A DNA stretch of 64,000 bases from ZYF759 sp046297455 (GCA_046297455.1 JBKBIT010000004.1:117436-181435), one strand, 5' to 3'. Shown: positions 32,290-41,506, counted from the first letter of the stretch. Translations and numbers: made by a program. The notes: generated by a model not told the origin, from the sequence alone.

Positions 32290-34035
32290 TCACGCCTTCT
32301 TCTGGAATTCGGCCTTGATCTCGGCCTTGAGGTCCTTGCGCAGGATCTTGCCGATAGGCGACTTGGGCAATTCTTCGCAGATGATCACCGAGCGTGGCAC
32401 CTTGTAGGCGGCCAGATACTTGCGGCAATGCGCGATGATCGCCTCCTTGGTAAGCTCGCCGGGTTCGTCCGGGTTCTTCACCACATAGGCCCTGACGGCT
32501 TCGCCGGACGCGCCGTCCGGTATGCCCACGACCGCGGCTTCCAGGACCTCGGGGATCTTCGCCAGGCAGTCCTCGACCTCGTTGGGATAGACGTTGAAGC
32601 CCGACACCAGGACCATGTCCTTCTTGCGGTCGACAATGCGCAGGAACCCGCCATCCTCCATCACCGCCACGTCGCCGGTGAACAGCCAGCCGTTCTTGAG
32701 CGTCTTGTCGGTCTCGTCGGGCCGGTTCCAGTAGCCCCGCATGACCTGCGGTCCCTTGACGATCAACTCGCCCGGCTGTCCCGGCGCCACCGGCGCGTCG
32801 TCGTCATCGACCAGCGCGACGTCGGTTCCCGGCACGGGGATGCCGATGCTGCCCGGGCGTGCCCGACCGTCGAGCGGGTTGAAGCTGACCAGTGGCGAGG
32901 TCTCGGTCAGACCGTAACCCTCGGCGATGGGTGTGCCCGTCATTTCCTTCCAGCGATTGGCCACCGATTCGTGCAGTGCGGTGCCGCCCGCGATCGCCGC
33001 GACCAGGTGTTTCGGTGGATAGGCCGAAAACCATTCCTCGTTCATCAACCCGTTGAACAGCGTGTTGACCCCGGTGATCCAGGTGATCGGATAATTCTCG
33101 ATTGCGCGCTGGATGTTCTGCACCGGTCGGGGCGACGGCACCAGGATGTTGCGTGCACCGATGTCGAAGAACGTCATCAGGTTCGCGGTAAAGGCGAAGA
33201 TGTGGTAGAGCGGCAGCGCCGTCAGGACGCAGTCCTTGCCGGTCATGTGCGACCGGCCCATCGCCAGCACCTGATCCAGATTGGCGAGAATATTGCCATG
33301 GCTGAGCATCGCACCCTTGGCGATGCCCGTTGTGCCGCCGGTATATTGCAGAAGGGCCAGATCGTCGGGTGTCAGTCCCTCCCACCATTCGGCGGGCTTG
33401 GCGCCGGTGGACCTGCCCTTGTCCAGGGCGGCACGCATGCGCAGCACCGGCACCTGGAGTTTGGGCACCGGGGGCAGGCTGCGGCTCCACACCTTCTGCA
33501 CGCCCCGTACGATGGTCTCGGGGATCTTGGGGAAGAACTCGGGCACCCCGGCGAGCACGACGCTGCGTATGGAGGTTCTGGGGACCACCTCCTCCAGCTT
33601 GTCGGCGAACATGTCGCAGATGACCAGGACCTCGGCTCCGGAATCATTGAACTGATGGATCATCTCGCTCCTGGTGTAGAGCGGATTGGTGTTCACCAGG
33701 ATCGCGCCTGCCTTGAAGACCCCGAAAGCGGCGACCGGGAATGCGAGGCCGTTGGGCATCTGAACGGCCACCCGAGCGCCGCGACGGACGCCGCAATGGT
33801 GATGCAGGTATGAGGCGAAGGCATCCGACATCTCGTTGACCTGCGCGAATGTCAGGCTGCCGTTCATGCCGTTGGGTACAACGCAGGTGAAGGCTTTCTT
33901 GCCCGCATGCTGCTGGCACGTGGCATGAACCAGATGTGCCAGGCTGGGATAACGCATCGCCGGCAATTCAGCCGCTATCGTTTCGCCGTAGCTGTCGATC
34001 CACGGCCGCATCGGCCGCTCGCCCGTCGTCTTCAC
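32290..34035 (-). CDS. FadD-type long-chain fatty acid-CoA ligase
   Basis: A 581-aa AMP-forming acyl-CoA synthetase. The P-loop-like motif LLQYTGGTTGIAKGAMLSHGN, the adenine motif PIAEGYGLTETSPLVSFNP and the hinge WLFTGDVAVMEDGGFLRIVDRKKDM are complete, and the catalytic lysine is in SPIGKILRKDLK. GTG 34035 is chosen as start because GGGAGGA lies 9 nt before it; ATG 34011 is the alternative. It is transcribed with the BASS transporter and divergent from the DUF3422 gene. The acid activated is probably medium to long chain or an aryl acid. Confidence 0.92.
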   Translation of the reverse strand: MKTTGERPMRPWIDSYGETIAAELPAMRYPSLAHLVHATCQQHAGKKAFTCVVPNGMNGSLTFAQVNEMSDAFASYLHHHCGVRRGARVAVQMPNGLAFPVAAFGVFKAGAILVNTNPLYTRSEMIHQFNDSGAEVLVICDMFADKLEEVVPRTSIRSVVLAGVPEFFPKIPETIVRGVQKVWSRSLPPVPKLQVPVLRMRAALDKGRSTGAKPAEWWEGLTPDDLALLQYTGGTTGIAKGAMLSHGNILANLDQVLAMGRSHMTGKDCVLTALPLYHIFAFTANLMTFFDIGARNILVPSPRPVQNIQRAIENYPITWITGVNTLFNGLMNEEWFSAYPPKHLVAAIAGGTALHESVANRWKEMTGTPIAEGYGLTETSPLVSFNPLDGRARPGSIGIPVPGTDVALVDDDDAPVAPGQPGELIVKGPQVMRGYWNRPDETDKTLKNGWLFTGDVAVMEDGGFLRIVDRKKDMVLVSGFNVYPNEVEDCLAKIPEVLEAAVVGIPDGASGEAVRAYVVKNPDEPGELTKEAIIAHCRKYLAAYKVPRSVIICEELPKSPIGKILRKDLKAEIKAEFQKKA

Positions 34036-34353
34036 GCCTTCTATCCTCCCGCACCGCCGCTTGGGCCTGTCTGGCCATGCTTCCCCGCCAAGTTGCGGGA
34101 GGGCGCTTTTGCCCACTTCAAGCGTTCGCCGCGCAGGGCGTCAAGACTTTCCGGTCAGCTGCAACCCAACATTGATGGTGACGCTTCGGCAGGGCCTTTC
34201 TCGACCCTTGTCATCGGGGCAAGGTCGCACGAAGTGGAAACAAGGAAGCACTTGCTCTCAAGAGAAGCGGCAAACTACAGTATGGCAGCCAATACTGGAC
34301 AGGCTTCCTATTTCGGACACCAAGCGCAGTATCCGAACACCAGAGAGAGCAGG
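34036..34353. promoter_or_regulatory. 318-bp divergent gap between fadD-like and DUF3422 genes
   Basis: No gene is seen here. For the rightward gene there is a possible sigma-70 promoter, TTGCTC (34252) with 18-bp spacing to TACAGT (34276). A 6-bp inverted repeat CAGTAT-N8-ATACTG (34278-34297) overlaps the -10 box and could be an operator. The leftward promoter of the fadD-like gene was not identified. Confidence 0.4.
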
Positions 34354-35685
34354 ATGACGAAAGTTCCCAGCGCCGATGTCGATACGGACGCGGCACGGCT
34401 ACCGGCGGGCAAGGTCCGAGGCTTTCCCACCCACAGCGAACGTGCCGCCGCCATCGGCGAGGTGCATGCCCGCCCGCATCCTCTCCTGAAGTGTCCGCGC
34501 CTTCTTGTGCAACTGTCCTTCATGACCGAAGGCGGATCGGCCGTCGATATCGCGGTCCTGTCCGAACTCGCACGCCGGCAGGGAATTGCCGCACCTGATC
34601 GGAACGCCCGGCATTTCGTCATGAAATGGGGCAGGGGCACGCTGCGTTGGGAACGGCATACGGAGTTCTCCACCTATCTCTGGGAGGGCCCGCTGTCCGA
34701 TGGCGGGGTGGCAGGTTTGGAAGAGACGCCGTTTGGTGAAGGATTCAGCCCACCCGGCACGGTTATCTCGGGTATTCGCCTGGAAGTGCGCGACAACATC
34801 GACGACACGACCTCCCTCGTTGAAACGCTGGACCCGGAAAGTCTTTGCCACTCGGGTGTCGAGGACGGCAAGGCAGCGATTGTGACCGATTTCCGCCAGG
34901 ACGGTGAAGGCCTGACGCGCATGCTGATCCTGGACAAGGGGCTTTCGGAAGCCCGGCGCGGTGCACTCGCCCAGCGCATGATCGAGATCGAGACCTATCG
35001 CACGCTTGCCATGCTTGGCCTGCCATTGGCCCAGACCCTTTCGGGACAGTTGCGGCGCATGGAAGACCGCCTGGCGCAGTTGACGGGTGAGATGCGCGAG
35101 GTCGAGCGCCGAAACAGCCAGGAACTGCTGGCCGATCTGACGGGACTTGCCGCAGATCTTGAAGCTCAGGCAGCCTCCAGCCTCTACCGGTTTGGCGCCA
35201 GCCGCGCCTATTATGAGATCGTCACCGACAGGCTGGACGCTCTGGGCGAGGTCGCTTCAGCGGGTGCGCAATCGTGGAAGAGTTTCCTCACCCGCAGGGT
35301 GGCGCCAGCCATGCGAACCTGCAGGTCGGTCGAGGAAAGACAGGCCAATCTGTCGCGCAAGCTCGCGCGCGCCGCCCAGTTGTTGCGAACATGGGTGGAT
35401 GTGGAGGTCGAAAAGCAGAACCGTGATCTGTTGGCATCGATGAATAATCGCGCGCGCCAGCAATTGCGTTTGCAGCAGACAGTCGAAGGGCTGTCGGTGG
35501 CTGCCGTCTCCTACTACGTTGTCGGGTTGGTGGCCTATATGATCCGCAGCTATCCGATGCTGCCGGCCTGGCTGCCACCGGAGACCGTCATAGGCCTCAG
35601 CGTGCCTGTCGTTGTCCTTGGGATATGGCTGTTCGTGCGACGCATTCGGCGTCATTTCCACGATGAAGGAAAGCCCGGCGCGTAG
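34354..35685 (+). CDS. DUF3422 family membrane-anchored protein
   Basis: A 443-aa protein of the DUF3422 family, common in alphaproteobacteria and of unknown function. Family hallmarks are FPTHSERAAAIGEVHARPHPLL near the N-terminus and FVMKWGRGTLRWERHTEFSTY. A long helical region (residues 230-380, with LRRMEDRLAQLTGEMREVERRN) leads to two C-terminal membrane helices (VAAVSYYVVGLVAYMI and VIGLSVPVVVLGIWLFVRR). The ATG at 34354 with AGAGAG upstream gives the usual family length. It is divergent from the FadD-type gene and convergent with a small membrane protein gene. No function can be assigned. Confidence 0.88.
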   Translation: MTKVPSADVDTDAARLPAGKVRGFPTHSERAAAIGEVHARPHPLLKCPRLLVQLSFMTEGGSAVDIAVLSELARRQGIAAPDRNARHFVMKWGRGTLRWERHTEFSTYLWEGPLSDGGVAGLEETPFGEGFSPPGTVISGIRLEVRDNIDDTTSLVETLDPESLCHSGVEDGKAAIVTDFRQDGEGLTRMLILDKGLSEARRGALAQRMIEIETYRTLAMLGLPLAQTLSGQLRRMEDRLAQLTGEMREVERRNSQELLADLTGLAADLEAQAASSLYRFGASRAYYEIVTDRLDALGEVASAGAQSWKSFLTRRVAPAMRTCRSVEERQANLSRKLARAAQLLRTWVDVEVEKQNRDLLASMNNRARQQLRLQQTVEGLSVAAVSYYVVGLVAYMIRSYPMLPAWLPPETVIGLSVPVVVLGIWLFVRRIRRHFHDEGKPGA

Positions 35686-35694
35686 GGCAGAGGG

Positions 35695-35952
35695 CTACGC
35701 CCTGTCGCGCCAGACGACGACCAGATATGCCATGTGTGCAGCAAGTCCGCCTGCCAGACAGGCGAGTACTGCAAGAGCCCCGGCCTCGTTCAGGGCGGCG
35801 TACAGCGCGCCAAGCAGCGCCAGACCGGCTGCTGCATTGGCGATGAAGCTCGCGCGGTGCCGGCCAGGGATCAACCGCGCCAGGACTATCTCGGCAACCA
35901 GAATGGCCATGGCGAAAACAACGACGAGGCCTATCGGGAACCAGTCAGGCAT
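35695..35952 (-). CDS. Small membrane protein, unknown function
   Basis: An 85-aa protein with three hydrophobic segments (PIGLVVVFAMAILVAEIVLA, ANAAAGLALLGALYAAL, AGALAVLACLAGGLAAHMAY) and a basic loop after the first. It ends VVWRDRA. No family was recognised. It stands between the DUF3422 gene (convergent) and ppsR (same direction, 30 bp upstream), so it may be co-transcribed with ppsR. Confidence 0.65.
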   Translation of the reverse strand: MPDWFPIGLVVVFAMAILVAEIVLARLIPGRHRASFIANAAAGLALLGALYAALNEAGALAVLACLAGGLAAHMAYLVVVWRDRA

Positions 35953-35982
35953 GGTTGGTTCCTTGAACTGATTGGGTCGATC

Positions 35983-37308
35983 TCAGTTGCCGCCCAGCCC
36001 GTAGCGTTCGAGCTTGAGATAGAGTGCCTGGCGGCTCAAGCCCAGCGCCCGCGCAGCCGCAGCCCGGTTGTCCCCCGTGAGCCGCAACGCAGCCTCGATG
36101 CACATTTTCTCGACCGTATCGGTTGTGTCGCGTACCAGTTCCTTGAGCGGTACACTGCCGACAAGGCCGAGGATGGCACTGGCATCTGCAGTCGCCACAT
36201 CTCGCTTGCGCGGCTCGGGATCGGTCTTGGTCAACACCGCGCCGAAGCCCTGAGGCTGCGCATTCCCGAGCCAGGCAAGTGACAATTGCCAATGGCGGAC
36301 TTCCTCGTCCATGCCTGGGATGGTCACTTCACAGGAGACCGGCTCTTGTTCCTCGCGCGCTCTGGTCAACAGCTCGGAAAATTCCGTGCCACCCGCCAAC
36401 TGCAGAAAATCATCGAGTTGCCGGCCGATAGCGAGGCCGGGGTCGGCCAATCCGGTGGCTCCCAGGAAAGCTTCGTTGGTCCAGAGTATGCGGCCATCCG
36501 ACTCCAGCAGAGAGACGGCTTCCGAAATTCCGTCCACCAGTTCCACCAGGCTTGATGCCGGCGGAGCATCCGGGGCACCGGTCTGCGGCGGCAGGAAGCG
36601 AACAAGTATCGTCCCTGCATCCACGCCTTCATGCCGGTCCACTGCCACGACATAGCTGTCGTTGTTTGGGCCCGCTTCGGCCACAAAACGGTCTGGCCTG
36701 CCAGAGGCCATGACACCACGCAGGCGCGCCCTTGCTTCCCGGCGCCAGGGCGGAGCGACGAGATCGAACACGTCCATGCCATGCAATTGGCTTTGCGCAA
36801 TACCCAGGCGCACGGCCAACTGCGGACTGGCTTCCAGGACCCTGCCGGTGCGGCCGTCGACGACAACGGATGGCTGCGCGCCCACCTCGAAAACCTGGCC
36901 GAAGGGATCGGCAGAACCGCTCTCCTGGGAATTCGTAATGGTTCGGCCGACCAGAACCAGCGGTCGGTCGCTGCCGAGAGCCGCAGCCGCGTAGCACAGT
37001 TCGATCCGGGCACCATCATCGGCGCCATGGGTAATCGCCTGTTGTACCGCACCGCCGCCGGTGCGCGCTCGCCGCAGGAGAAGGTCTGCATCCGCTCGCG
37101 AATCAGGGGCCACGATCCGATCGAAAGGACGTCCAAGCCACCGGTCTATGTCCAGTCTGCTGGACAGCTCGCTCGGCGCTGCGATCGAACTGATGACATT
37201 GCCGTCGCCGATCACGAGCGCGACATCCGAAGAAGCGGCCAGCAGCCTTGCTAGGGCGGCCGGTTCGGCATCCGTCAACGCATCAGCAAGCGATTCCAGG
37301 TTTTTCAT
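35983..37308 (-). CDS. ppsR: PpsR/CrtJ photosynthesis gene repressor
   Basis: A 441-aa repressor. It has an N-terminal domain and PAS domains (about residues 20-130, 145-250 and 265-375; for example QPSVVVDGRTGRVLEASPQLAVRLG and LLESDGRILWTNEAFLGATGL). The C-terminal Fis-type helix-turn-helix is MCIEAALRLTGDNRAAAARAL followed by SRQALYLKLERYGL. A cysteine sits just before the HTH, as in Rhodobacter PpsR, where redox control has been proposed for the equivalent residue. PpsR represses bch, crt and puf genes under oxygen by binding TGT-N12-ACA; five such sequences lie in this window. It is divergent from bphO-bphP. Confidence 0.95.
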   Translation of the reverse strand: MKNLESLADALTDAEPAALARLLAASSDVALVIGDGNVISSIAAPSELSSRLDIDRWLGRPFDRIVAPDSRADADLLLRRARTGGGAVQQAITHGADDGARIELCYAAAALGSDRPLVLVGRTITNSQESGSADPFGQVFEVGAQPSVVVDGRTGRVLEASPQLAVRLGIAQSQLHGMDVFDLVAPPWRREARARLRGVMASGRPDRFVAEAGPNNDSYVVAVDRHEGVDAGTILVRFLPPQTGAPDAPPASSLVELVDGISEAVSLLESDGRILWTNEAFLGATGLADPGLAIGRQLDDFLQLAGGTEFSELLTRAREEQEPVSCEVTIPGMDEEVRHWQLSLAWLGNAQPQGFGAVLTKTDPEPRKRDVATADASAILGLVGSVPLKELVRDTTDTVEKMCIEAALRLTGDNRAAAARALGLSRQALYLKLERYGLGGN

Positions 37309-37537
37309 ATCTCAATCGTCGGTTTCGCCATTTGGCTTGAAGGCGGCTTTTTTGAGCCGGTTCGGGCTGATGGGGTCCACGAAGGATAGGTTTAACTCGA
37401 GTCGGGCAGAAGCCGTTCCACAAGAATGTCTAGTCGGAAATGGGTGGCGAGTTGTCAAGTTGTATTGTCATTGTTCGGATTGCGCCCAAAGCCGGCATTG
37501 GCCTAAACTTGGCCGAGGAGAATCTGGGGAGGTGCGC
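37309..37537. promoter_or_regulatory. Divergent region between ppsR and bphO
   Basis: A 229-bp divergent gap. It contains direct TTGTCA repeats and the degenerate PpsR-like sequence TGT-N12-TCA (37453-37470), but no consensus TGT-N12-ACA site. A GGGGAGG Shine-Dalgarno precedes the bphO GTG. Promoters for both directions must lie here. Confidence 0.45.
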
Positions 37538-38179
37538 GTGCAAGCGGCGCGGCAGGAGGCCGTAACCGATCGGCCTGACATCATGGCGCTGCTGCGCTGC
37601 CAGACCGCAGCAGACCACGAGCGCATGCACCGTCTGCCGCTGTTCATGAAGCTTGAGACAGGCACGATCGACCGAGATGAATATTGCCTGCTGCTTGTGG
37701 GCATGCTCGGTTTCTATGCCCGGTTTGATCGTATCGCCCAGATTGGCTGCGCCAGCTTCGGGACAATCACTGCTCCCTATGCCTACACGCCACGCGCTCC
37801 CCTGATCGCAGGCGAAATAGCCTCTATCGCAGGGCATTCGATCAGGGACGAAACTGGCACCGCATGGGGGCTCGCAACACCCAACAGTGCGGCGAACCTG
37901 GCGGGCATGCTGTATGTTGTGGATGGCGCAATGCTTGGGGGATCGCTTCTCTCCCGCCAGTGTGCACGTTTCGGTCTGGCGGACGATGGCTACTGGCATT
38001 GGTGCCGGCAACAAGCGGGAGCGCAGTGGCGCGGAACGCGCATGCTGCTCCACAAGGTCGCACGCGGCCATGATGAGGCCGATCAGGTCGTCGAGGGCGC
38101 CAGGTCCGCGTTCGCGGCATTTGGCGCCAGCATGCACTGCGCAGCTCTTGCCTGCGACCAGTTGGCGGCAGCCCGATGA
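37538..38179 (+). CDS. bphO: Biliverdin-forming heme oxygenase (BphO)
   Basis: A 213-aa heme oxygenase. The proximal heme histidine lies in LLRCQTAADHERMHRLPLF, and AGMLYVVDGAMLGGSLLSR matches the conserved distal-helix glycine segment. It opens heme to biliverdin, the chromophore of bacteriophytochromes. The start is GTG 37538 behind GGGGAGG at 5 nt; GTG 37532 is also in frame. Its stop overlaps the bphP start by 4 bp (ATGA), tying chromophore and photoreceptor synthesis together. Confidence 0.92.
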   Translation: MQAARQEAVTDRPDIMALLRCQTAADHERMHRLPLFMKLETGTIDRDEYCLLLVGMLGFYARFDRIAQIGCASFGTITAPYAYTPRAPLIAGEIASIAGHSIRDETGTAWGLATPNSAANLAGMLYVVDGAMLGGSLLSRQCARFGLADDGYWHWCRQQAGAQWRGTRMLLHKVARGHDEADQVVEGARSAFAAFGASMHCAALACDQLAAAR

Positions 38180-40452
38180 GCAGACCGTCCGTTGACCTGA
38201 CCGCCTGCGATACCGAGCCGATCAACATCATTGGAGCCGTGCAGCCTCACGGCGCACTCCTGGCCGCAGATGCCGGGTCGCTCAGGATCGAATATGCAAG
38301 CGGCAATACCGCGCGCTATCTCGGCATCGAGGCTGAGGCCTGTATAGGCGAGACGCTGGCGACAATACTGGGAGCTGAGAACGCAGAAGCCTTGCGTGAA
38401 CGGCAACTGGTTCCGCTGAAGCCGGATATTCTGAAGCCGTGGTTCCTGTCGCTGAACTCGGGGAAAGGCGAAAGGAAGCTCGAGTGCTTCCCACATCTTC
38501 ACGACGGTTGGATCATTCTGGAATTCGTTCCCTTCGAGAGCGGACCTGCCGCGGTCTGGGAAGAGGACCTGCTGCGTCAGCGGATCATCTCCGAACTTGT
38601 CCGGCCTGACACGCTGGCTGATCTCGCGGAGGTTAGCGCCAGGATCATCCGTGACGTCACCGGTTTCGACCGGGTGATGATCTATCGTTTCGCCGCCGAC
38701 AAGCATGGCGAGGTCATTGCCGAAAGCACGAACCGCCCCGACAGCTTCCTTGGCCAACACTATCCGGCATCCGATATTCCCGATCCGGCACGTCGCCATT
38801 TCGTGCTCAATGTCATTCGCAGCATTCCCGACATCAATGCCGTTCCGTCGCCCGTTTTTGCACGAGGTGGGGGCGTGGCGAATGCCGACCACAAGGCGCC
38901 GCTCGATCTCACCTATTCGAAGCTTCGTGCCGTGGCGCCGGTTCACATCGAATATCTCAACAACATGGGCGTCAGCGCGTCCATGTCGATTTCGATCATC
39001 TCCAACGACGATCTCTGGGGTCTTGTCGCCTGCCATCACTATGCGCCGTTGCATTTGCCCTGGAGTCGTTTCCGGTTCTGCGAGTTGCTGGGCGGAACGA
39101 TCTCCACTTTGCTGCAGAGTCTCGAGAACACGATCCAGCTTCGCCAGAGCGTTGCGGCCGAGCGCACGGCATTCGATATCGAAAGCCGGTTTCGGGATGG
39201 GAGGCATCTGGGTGAGTTGATCGGTGACAATGCCGACACGCTCATGCGGCACGCCGGTGCGCGCGGCATGACGCTACGGCTGGCCGGGCAAGAGCGGCAT
39301 TTTGGCCAGGTGCCTCGCGTTAAGCCGGACTTTTCGCCGCTGGGATCGCAACTGGTGGAGGGTGTCGCGGCCACGGACAACCTGCCGGCAATTGCCTCGG
39401 TTGAGCGCAGCGACTGGAAGGTGGCCTCCGGCGTGGCGTTGCTGCTGCTCTCGGAGGATCAACAGGATCAGCTGATCCTCTATCGCGAAGAGTTCGAGCA
39501 TACGATAAACTGGGCCGGCAAGCCTGAAAAACTCGAAAAGACAATGGAGGATGGGACGGTCCGGTTGTCGCCGCGAGGTTCTTTCGCGCTGTGGTGCGAA
39601 GAACGGCGCGGCTGCAGCAAGCCGTTTTCGCAAAGCGACATGGAGGCGTTGCGCATCATTCGTCGGGCGCTTTTTGCGCTCAACAGTCTGATGCGCGAGA
39701 GGGCCGCCGTCGCAGCCCAGAAGGAAGCGGAATCCGAAGAGGCGCGCCTGCGGATGATGTTCATGGAAGCGATGCGCATGAGTTCGTTGGGCGAATTGGC
39801 GTCCGCGCTGGCACATGAACTCAATCAGCCGCTCGCGGCAGTGACCAACTACGTCAACGCCTGCCGCCAGGAACTCCGCAACTACGGGCTGGAGATCCCG
39901 GAGAAGGTCACTGATCTGATCGACAACGCGGTCGTAGAATCGTCGCGCGCCGCCGATCTGCTTCGACGGCTGCGCAATTTCATCGCCCAGGGTGAACTTG
40001 TGCTGGAAGTGATCGAGTTGCCAAAGGTCATCCGCCAAGGGACGGAACTCGCATTGGACTCCTCCAAATGGCCCAAGCCGCAGATCGAGTTGTCGATGGA
40101 CCGTGACTTGCCGGAAGTCGTGGCTGACCGCGTTCAGATTGGCCAGGTGATACTCAACCTCGTGCGCAACAGCCTCCCGGCGATGGCTAAATCCAAGGAA
40201 CGCCGGCTGAAAATCTCTGCTGTGAAGACAGGCGGTGTGGTCGAGGTGGCGGTCATCGATACGGGCCACGGGATCCCAACAGGCATGCACACGCGACTGT
40301 TCGAACCGTTTCATGTCTCGACAACGAGCGGCATGGGCATAGGGCTGTCTCTCTGCCGCACGATCGTTGAGGCGCATGGTGGCCGGATATGGGTCAGGCC
40401 CAGGGACCTTGGAGCGGAATTTGTGTTCACGCTGCCTGTCAAGGAAGGTTGA
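38176..40452 (+). CDS. bphP: Bacteriophytochrome histidine kinase
   Basis: A 758-aa red/far-red photoreceptor kinase. The order is PAS (chromophore-linking Cys11 in VDLTACDTEPI), GAF (ASDIPDPARRHF, RAVAPVHIEYLNNMGVSASM, LWGLVACHHY), PHY with its PRxSF tongue motif (PRGSF at 466-470), then a HisKA domain (His547 in ALAHELNQPLAAVTNYV) and HATPase (NLVRNSLPAM, DTGHGIP, GMGIGLSLCRTIVEAHGG). The HELNQPLAAVTNY H-box resembles FixL-type kinases. It is followed 2 bp later by a FixJ-like response regulator gene, its likely phosphotransfer partner. All chromophore-binding elements look intact, so biliverdin binding and photoconversion are expected. Confidence 0.96.
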   Translation: MSRPSVDLTACDTEPINIIGAVQPHGALLAADAGSLRIEYASGNTARYLGIEAEACIGETLATILGAENAEALRERQLVPLKPDILKPWFLSLNSGKGERKLECFPHLHDGWIILEFVPFESGPAAVWEEDLLRQRIISELVRPDTLADLAEVSARIIRDVTGFDRVMIYRFAADKHGEVIAESTNRPDSFLGQHYPASDIPDPARRHFVLNVIRSIPDINAVPSPVFARGGGVANADHKAPLDLTYSKLRAVAPVHIEYLNNMGVSASMSISIISNDDLWGLVACHHYAPLHLPWSRFRFCELLGGTISTLLQSLENTIQLRQSVAAERTAFDIESRFRDGRHLGELIGDNADTLMRHAGARGMTLRLAGQERHFGQVPRVKPDFSPLGSQLVEGVAATDNLPAIASVERSDWKVASGVALLLLSEDQQDQLILYREEFEHTINWAGKPEKLEKTMEDGTVRLSPRGSFALWCEERRGCSKPFSQSDMEALRIIRRALFALNSLMRERAAVAAQKEAESEEARLRMMFMEAMRMSSLGELASALAHELNQPLAAVTNYVNACRQELRNYGLEIPEKVTDLIDNAVVESSRAADLLRRLRNFIAQGELVLEVIELPKVIRQGTELALDSSKWPKPQIELSMDRDLPEVVADRVQIGQVILNLVRNSLPAMAKSKERRLKISAVKTGGVVEVAVIDTGHGIPTGMHTRLFEPFHVSTTSGMGIGLSLCRTIVEAHGGRIWVRPRDLGAEFVFTLPVKEG

Positions 40453-40454
40453 AC

Positions 40455-41060
40455 ATGAGCGAGCTCAACGAGCGTGTGCGAATCTACATAGTCGACGATG
40501 ATCCCTCGGTTCTTGATTCGCTAAGAGCGTTGCTGACCGCTCACGGCTTCGAGGTCGTGCCCACGATGTCGGCAGAAGAGTTCCTCATCCTCTATGAGGC
40601 CACGGTGCCCGCCTGTCTGCTTCTTGACCTGCGCATGCCGGGCATGAGCGGAATGGAACTCCAGGCAGAGCTCAGTCGAACAGCCCCGGGTTTGCCGATC
40701 ATCATCCTCACCGGTCACGGTGATGTGCCGCTGGCGGTCAAGGCCATGAAGCTTGGGGCTATCGACTTCATTCAGAAGCCAGGTTCGCTCGAGCAACTGC
40801 TTGAGGCGATAGCGCAGGCGCGCGATTTCCTGGCCAATCGCGCCCCGTCTCTGCTCTCGCCGGATGAGGTGGCCAAGAGATTGGCGCGGCTGACGACGCG
40901 CGAACGCGAGGTGCTTGATTATTTGGTCCAGGGCCAGACAAACAAATTCATTGCTGATCAACTTGGTATCAGCCAGCGCACGGTGGAGATTCATCGCGCC
41001 AGGATCCGCGAGAAGCTGGAAGCGCGGGGCTTGGCAGACCTCATCCGAATGACCCGGTAG
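40455..41060 (+). CDS. FixJ-like two-component response regulator
   Basis: A 201-aa regulator. The receiver domain has acidic residues in YIVDDDPSVLDSL, phosphoacceptor Asp58 in CLLLDLRMPGMSG, and FIQKPGS with the conserved lysine. It is linked to a LuxR/FixJ-type DNA-binding domain (LTTREREVLDYLVQGQTNKFI, then LGISQRTVEIHRARIREKL). It lies 2 bp after bphP and is the probable output protein of the phytochrome, acting as a light-responsive transcription factor. Many bacteriophytochromes instead have a CheY-like single-domain partner. Confidence 0.93.
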   Translation: MSELNERVRIYIVDDDPSVLDSLRALLTAHGFEVVPTMSAEEFLILYEATVPACLLLDLRMPGMSGMELQAELSRTAPGLPIIILTGHGDVPLAVKAMKLGAIDFIQKPGSLEQLLEAIAQARDFLANRAPSLLSPDEVAKRLARLTTREREVLDYLVQGQTNKFIADQLGISQRTVEIHRARIREKLEARGLADLIRMTR

Positions 41061-41206
41061 GCCCAACTCCTACGTGCAATCCACTTAGGTAAATTTCCGA
41101 AATAGAATGCCCGGCTCTCAGCGCTATCCTGCTTCAAGGAGGAAAACGAACCGTATAGGTCGCGGCTGCAAATGCGCGGGACGGTTCGTGTTGAGGAGCT
41201 TGGCCG

Positions 41207-41506
41207 GTGTCTGCCGAATCTAACGGAGCGAACGGCGAGCCGCGAATGACCGTCCCGAATGGTCGTGATCACAGCAACGGATCCAACGGCGGCGACGGCG
41301 CGGTAAATGTGTCGCTGAATGAAGAGCAACTTGCAGCAGTCGATGGCTGGCGAGCAGCCAATCGGATCGACTCACGCGAGCAGGCGGTCCAGGAGTTGGT
41401 GCGCCTGGGTCTCCTCAGCGAAATTGCCCGGGTTTACAGGATGATTTCCGGCGTGCGCGGAGACCCGGATGCTGAATCTGAAGACGAGATCATGACACCG
41501 CAGTAG
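41207..41506 (+). CDS. Small ribbon-helix-helix-like protein, putative
   Basis: A 99-aa protein starting at GTG 41207 with GAGGAG 8 nt upstream. The first 32 residues are low complexity, rich in Asn, Gly and Ser. The rest (VNVSLNEEQLAAVDGWRAANR, then REQAVQELVRLGLL) has the strand-helix-helix pattern of a ribbon-helix-helix DNA-binding fold, and the tail is acidic. No toxin partner is adjacent, so it is not an obvious antitoxin. It follows the phytochrome-linked response regulator by 146 bp and precedes tspO, suggesting a role in light or tetrapyrrole regulation. This is inference. Confidence 0.6.
   Translation: MSAESNGANGEPRMTVPNGRDHSNGSNGGDGAVNVSLNEEQLAAVDGWRAANRIDSREQAVQELVRLGLLSEIARVYRMISGVRGDPDAESEDEIMTPQ

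Noticed and set aside
37453..37470. Possible PpsR site (TGT-N12-TCA) upstream of bphO and ppsR
   Set aside because: The right half does not match ACA, and direct TTGTCA repeats make a chance match likely. It was kept only as part of the divergent region.
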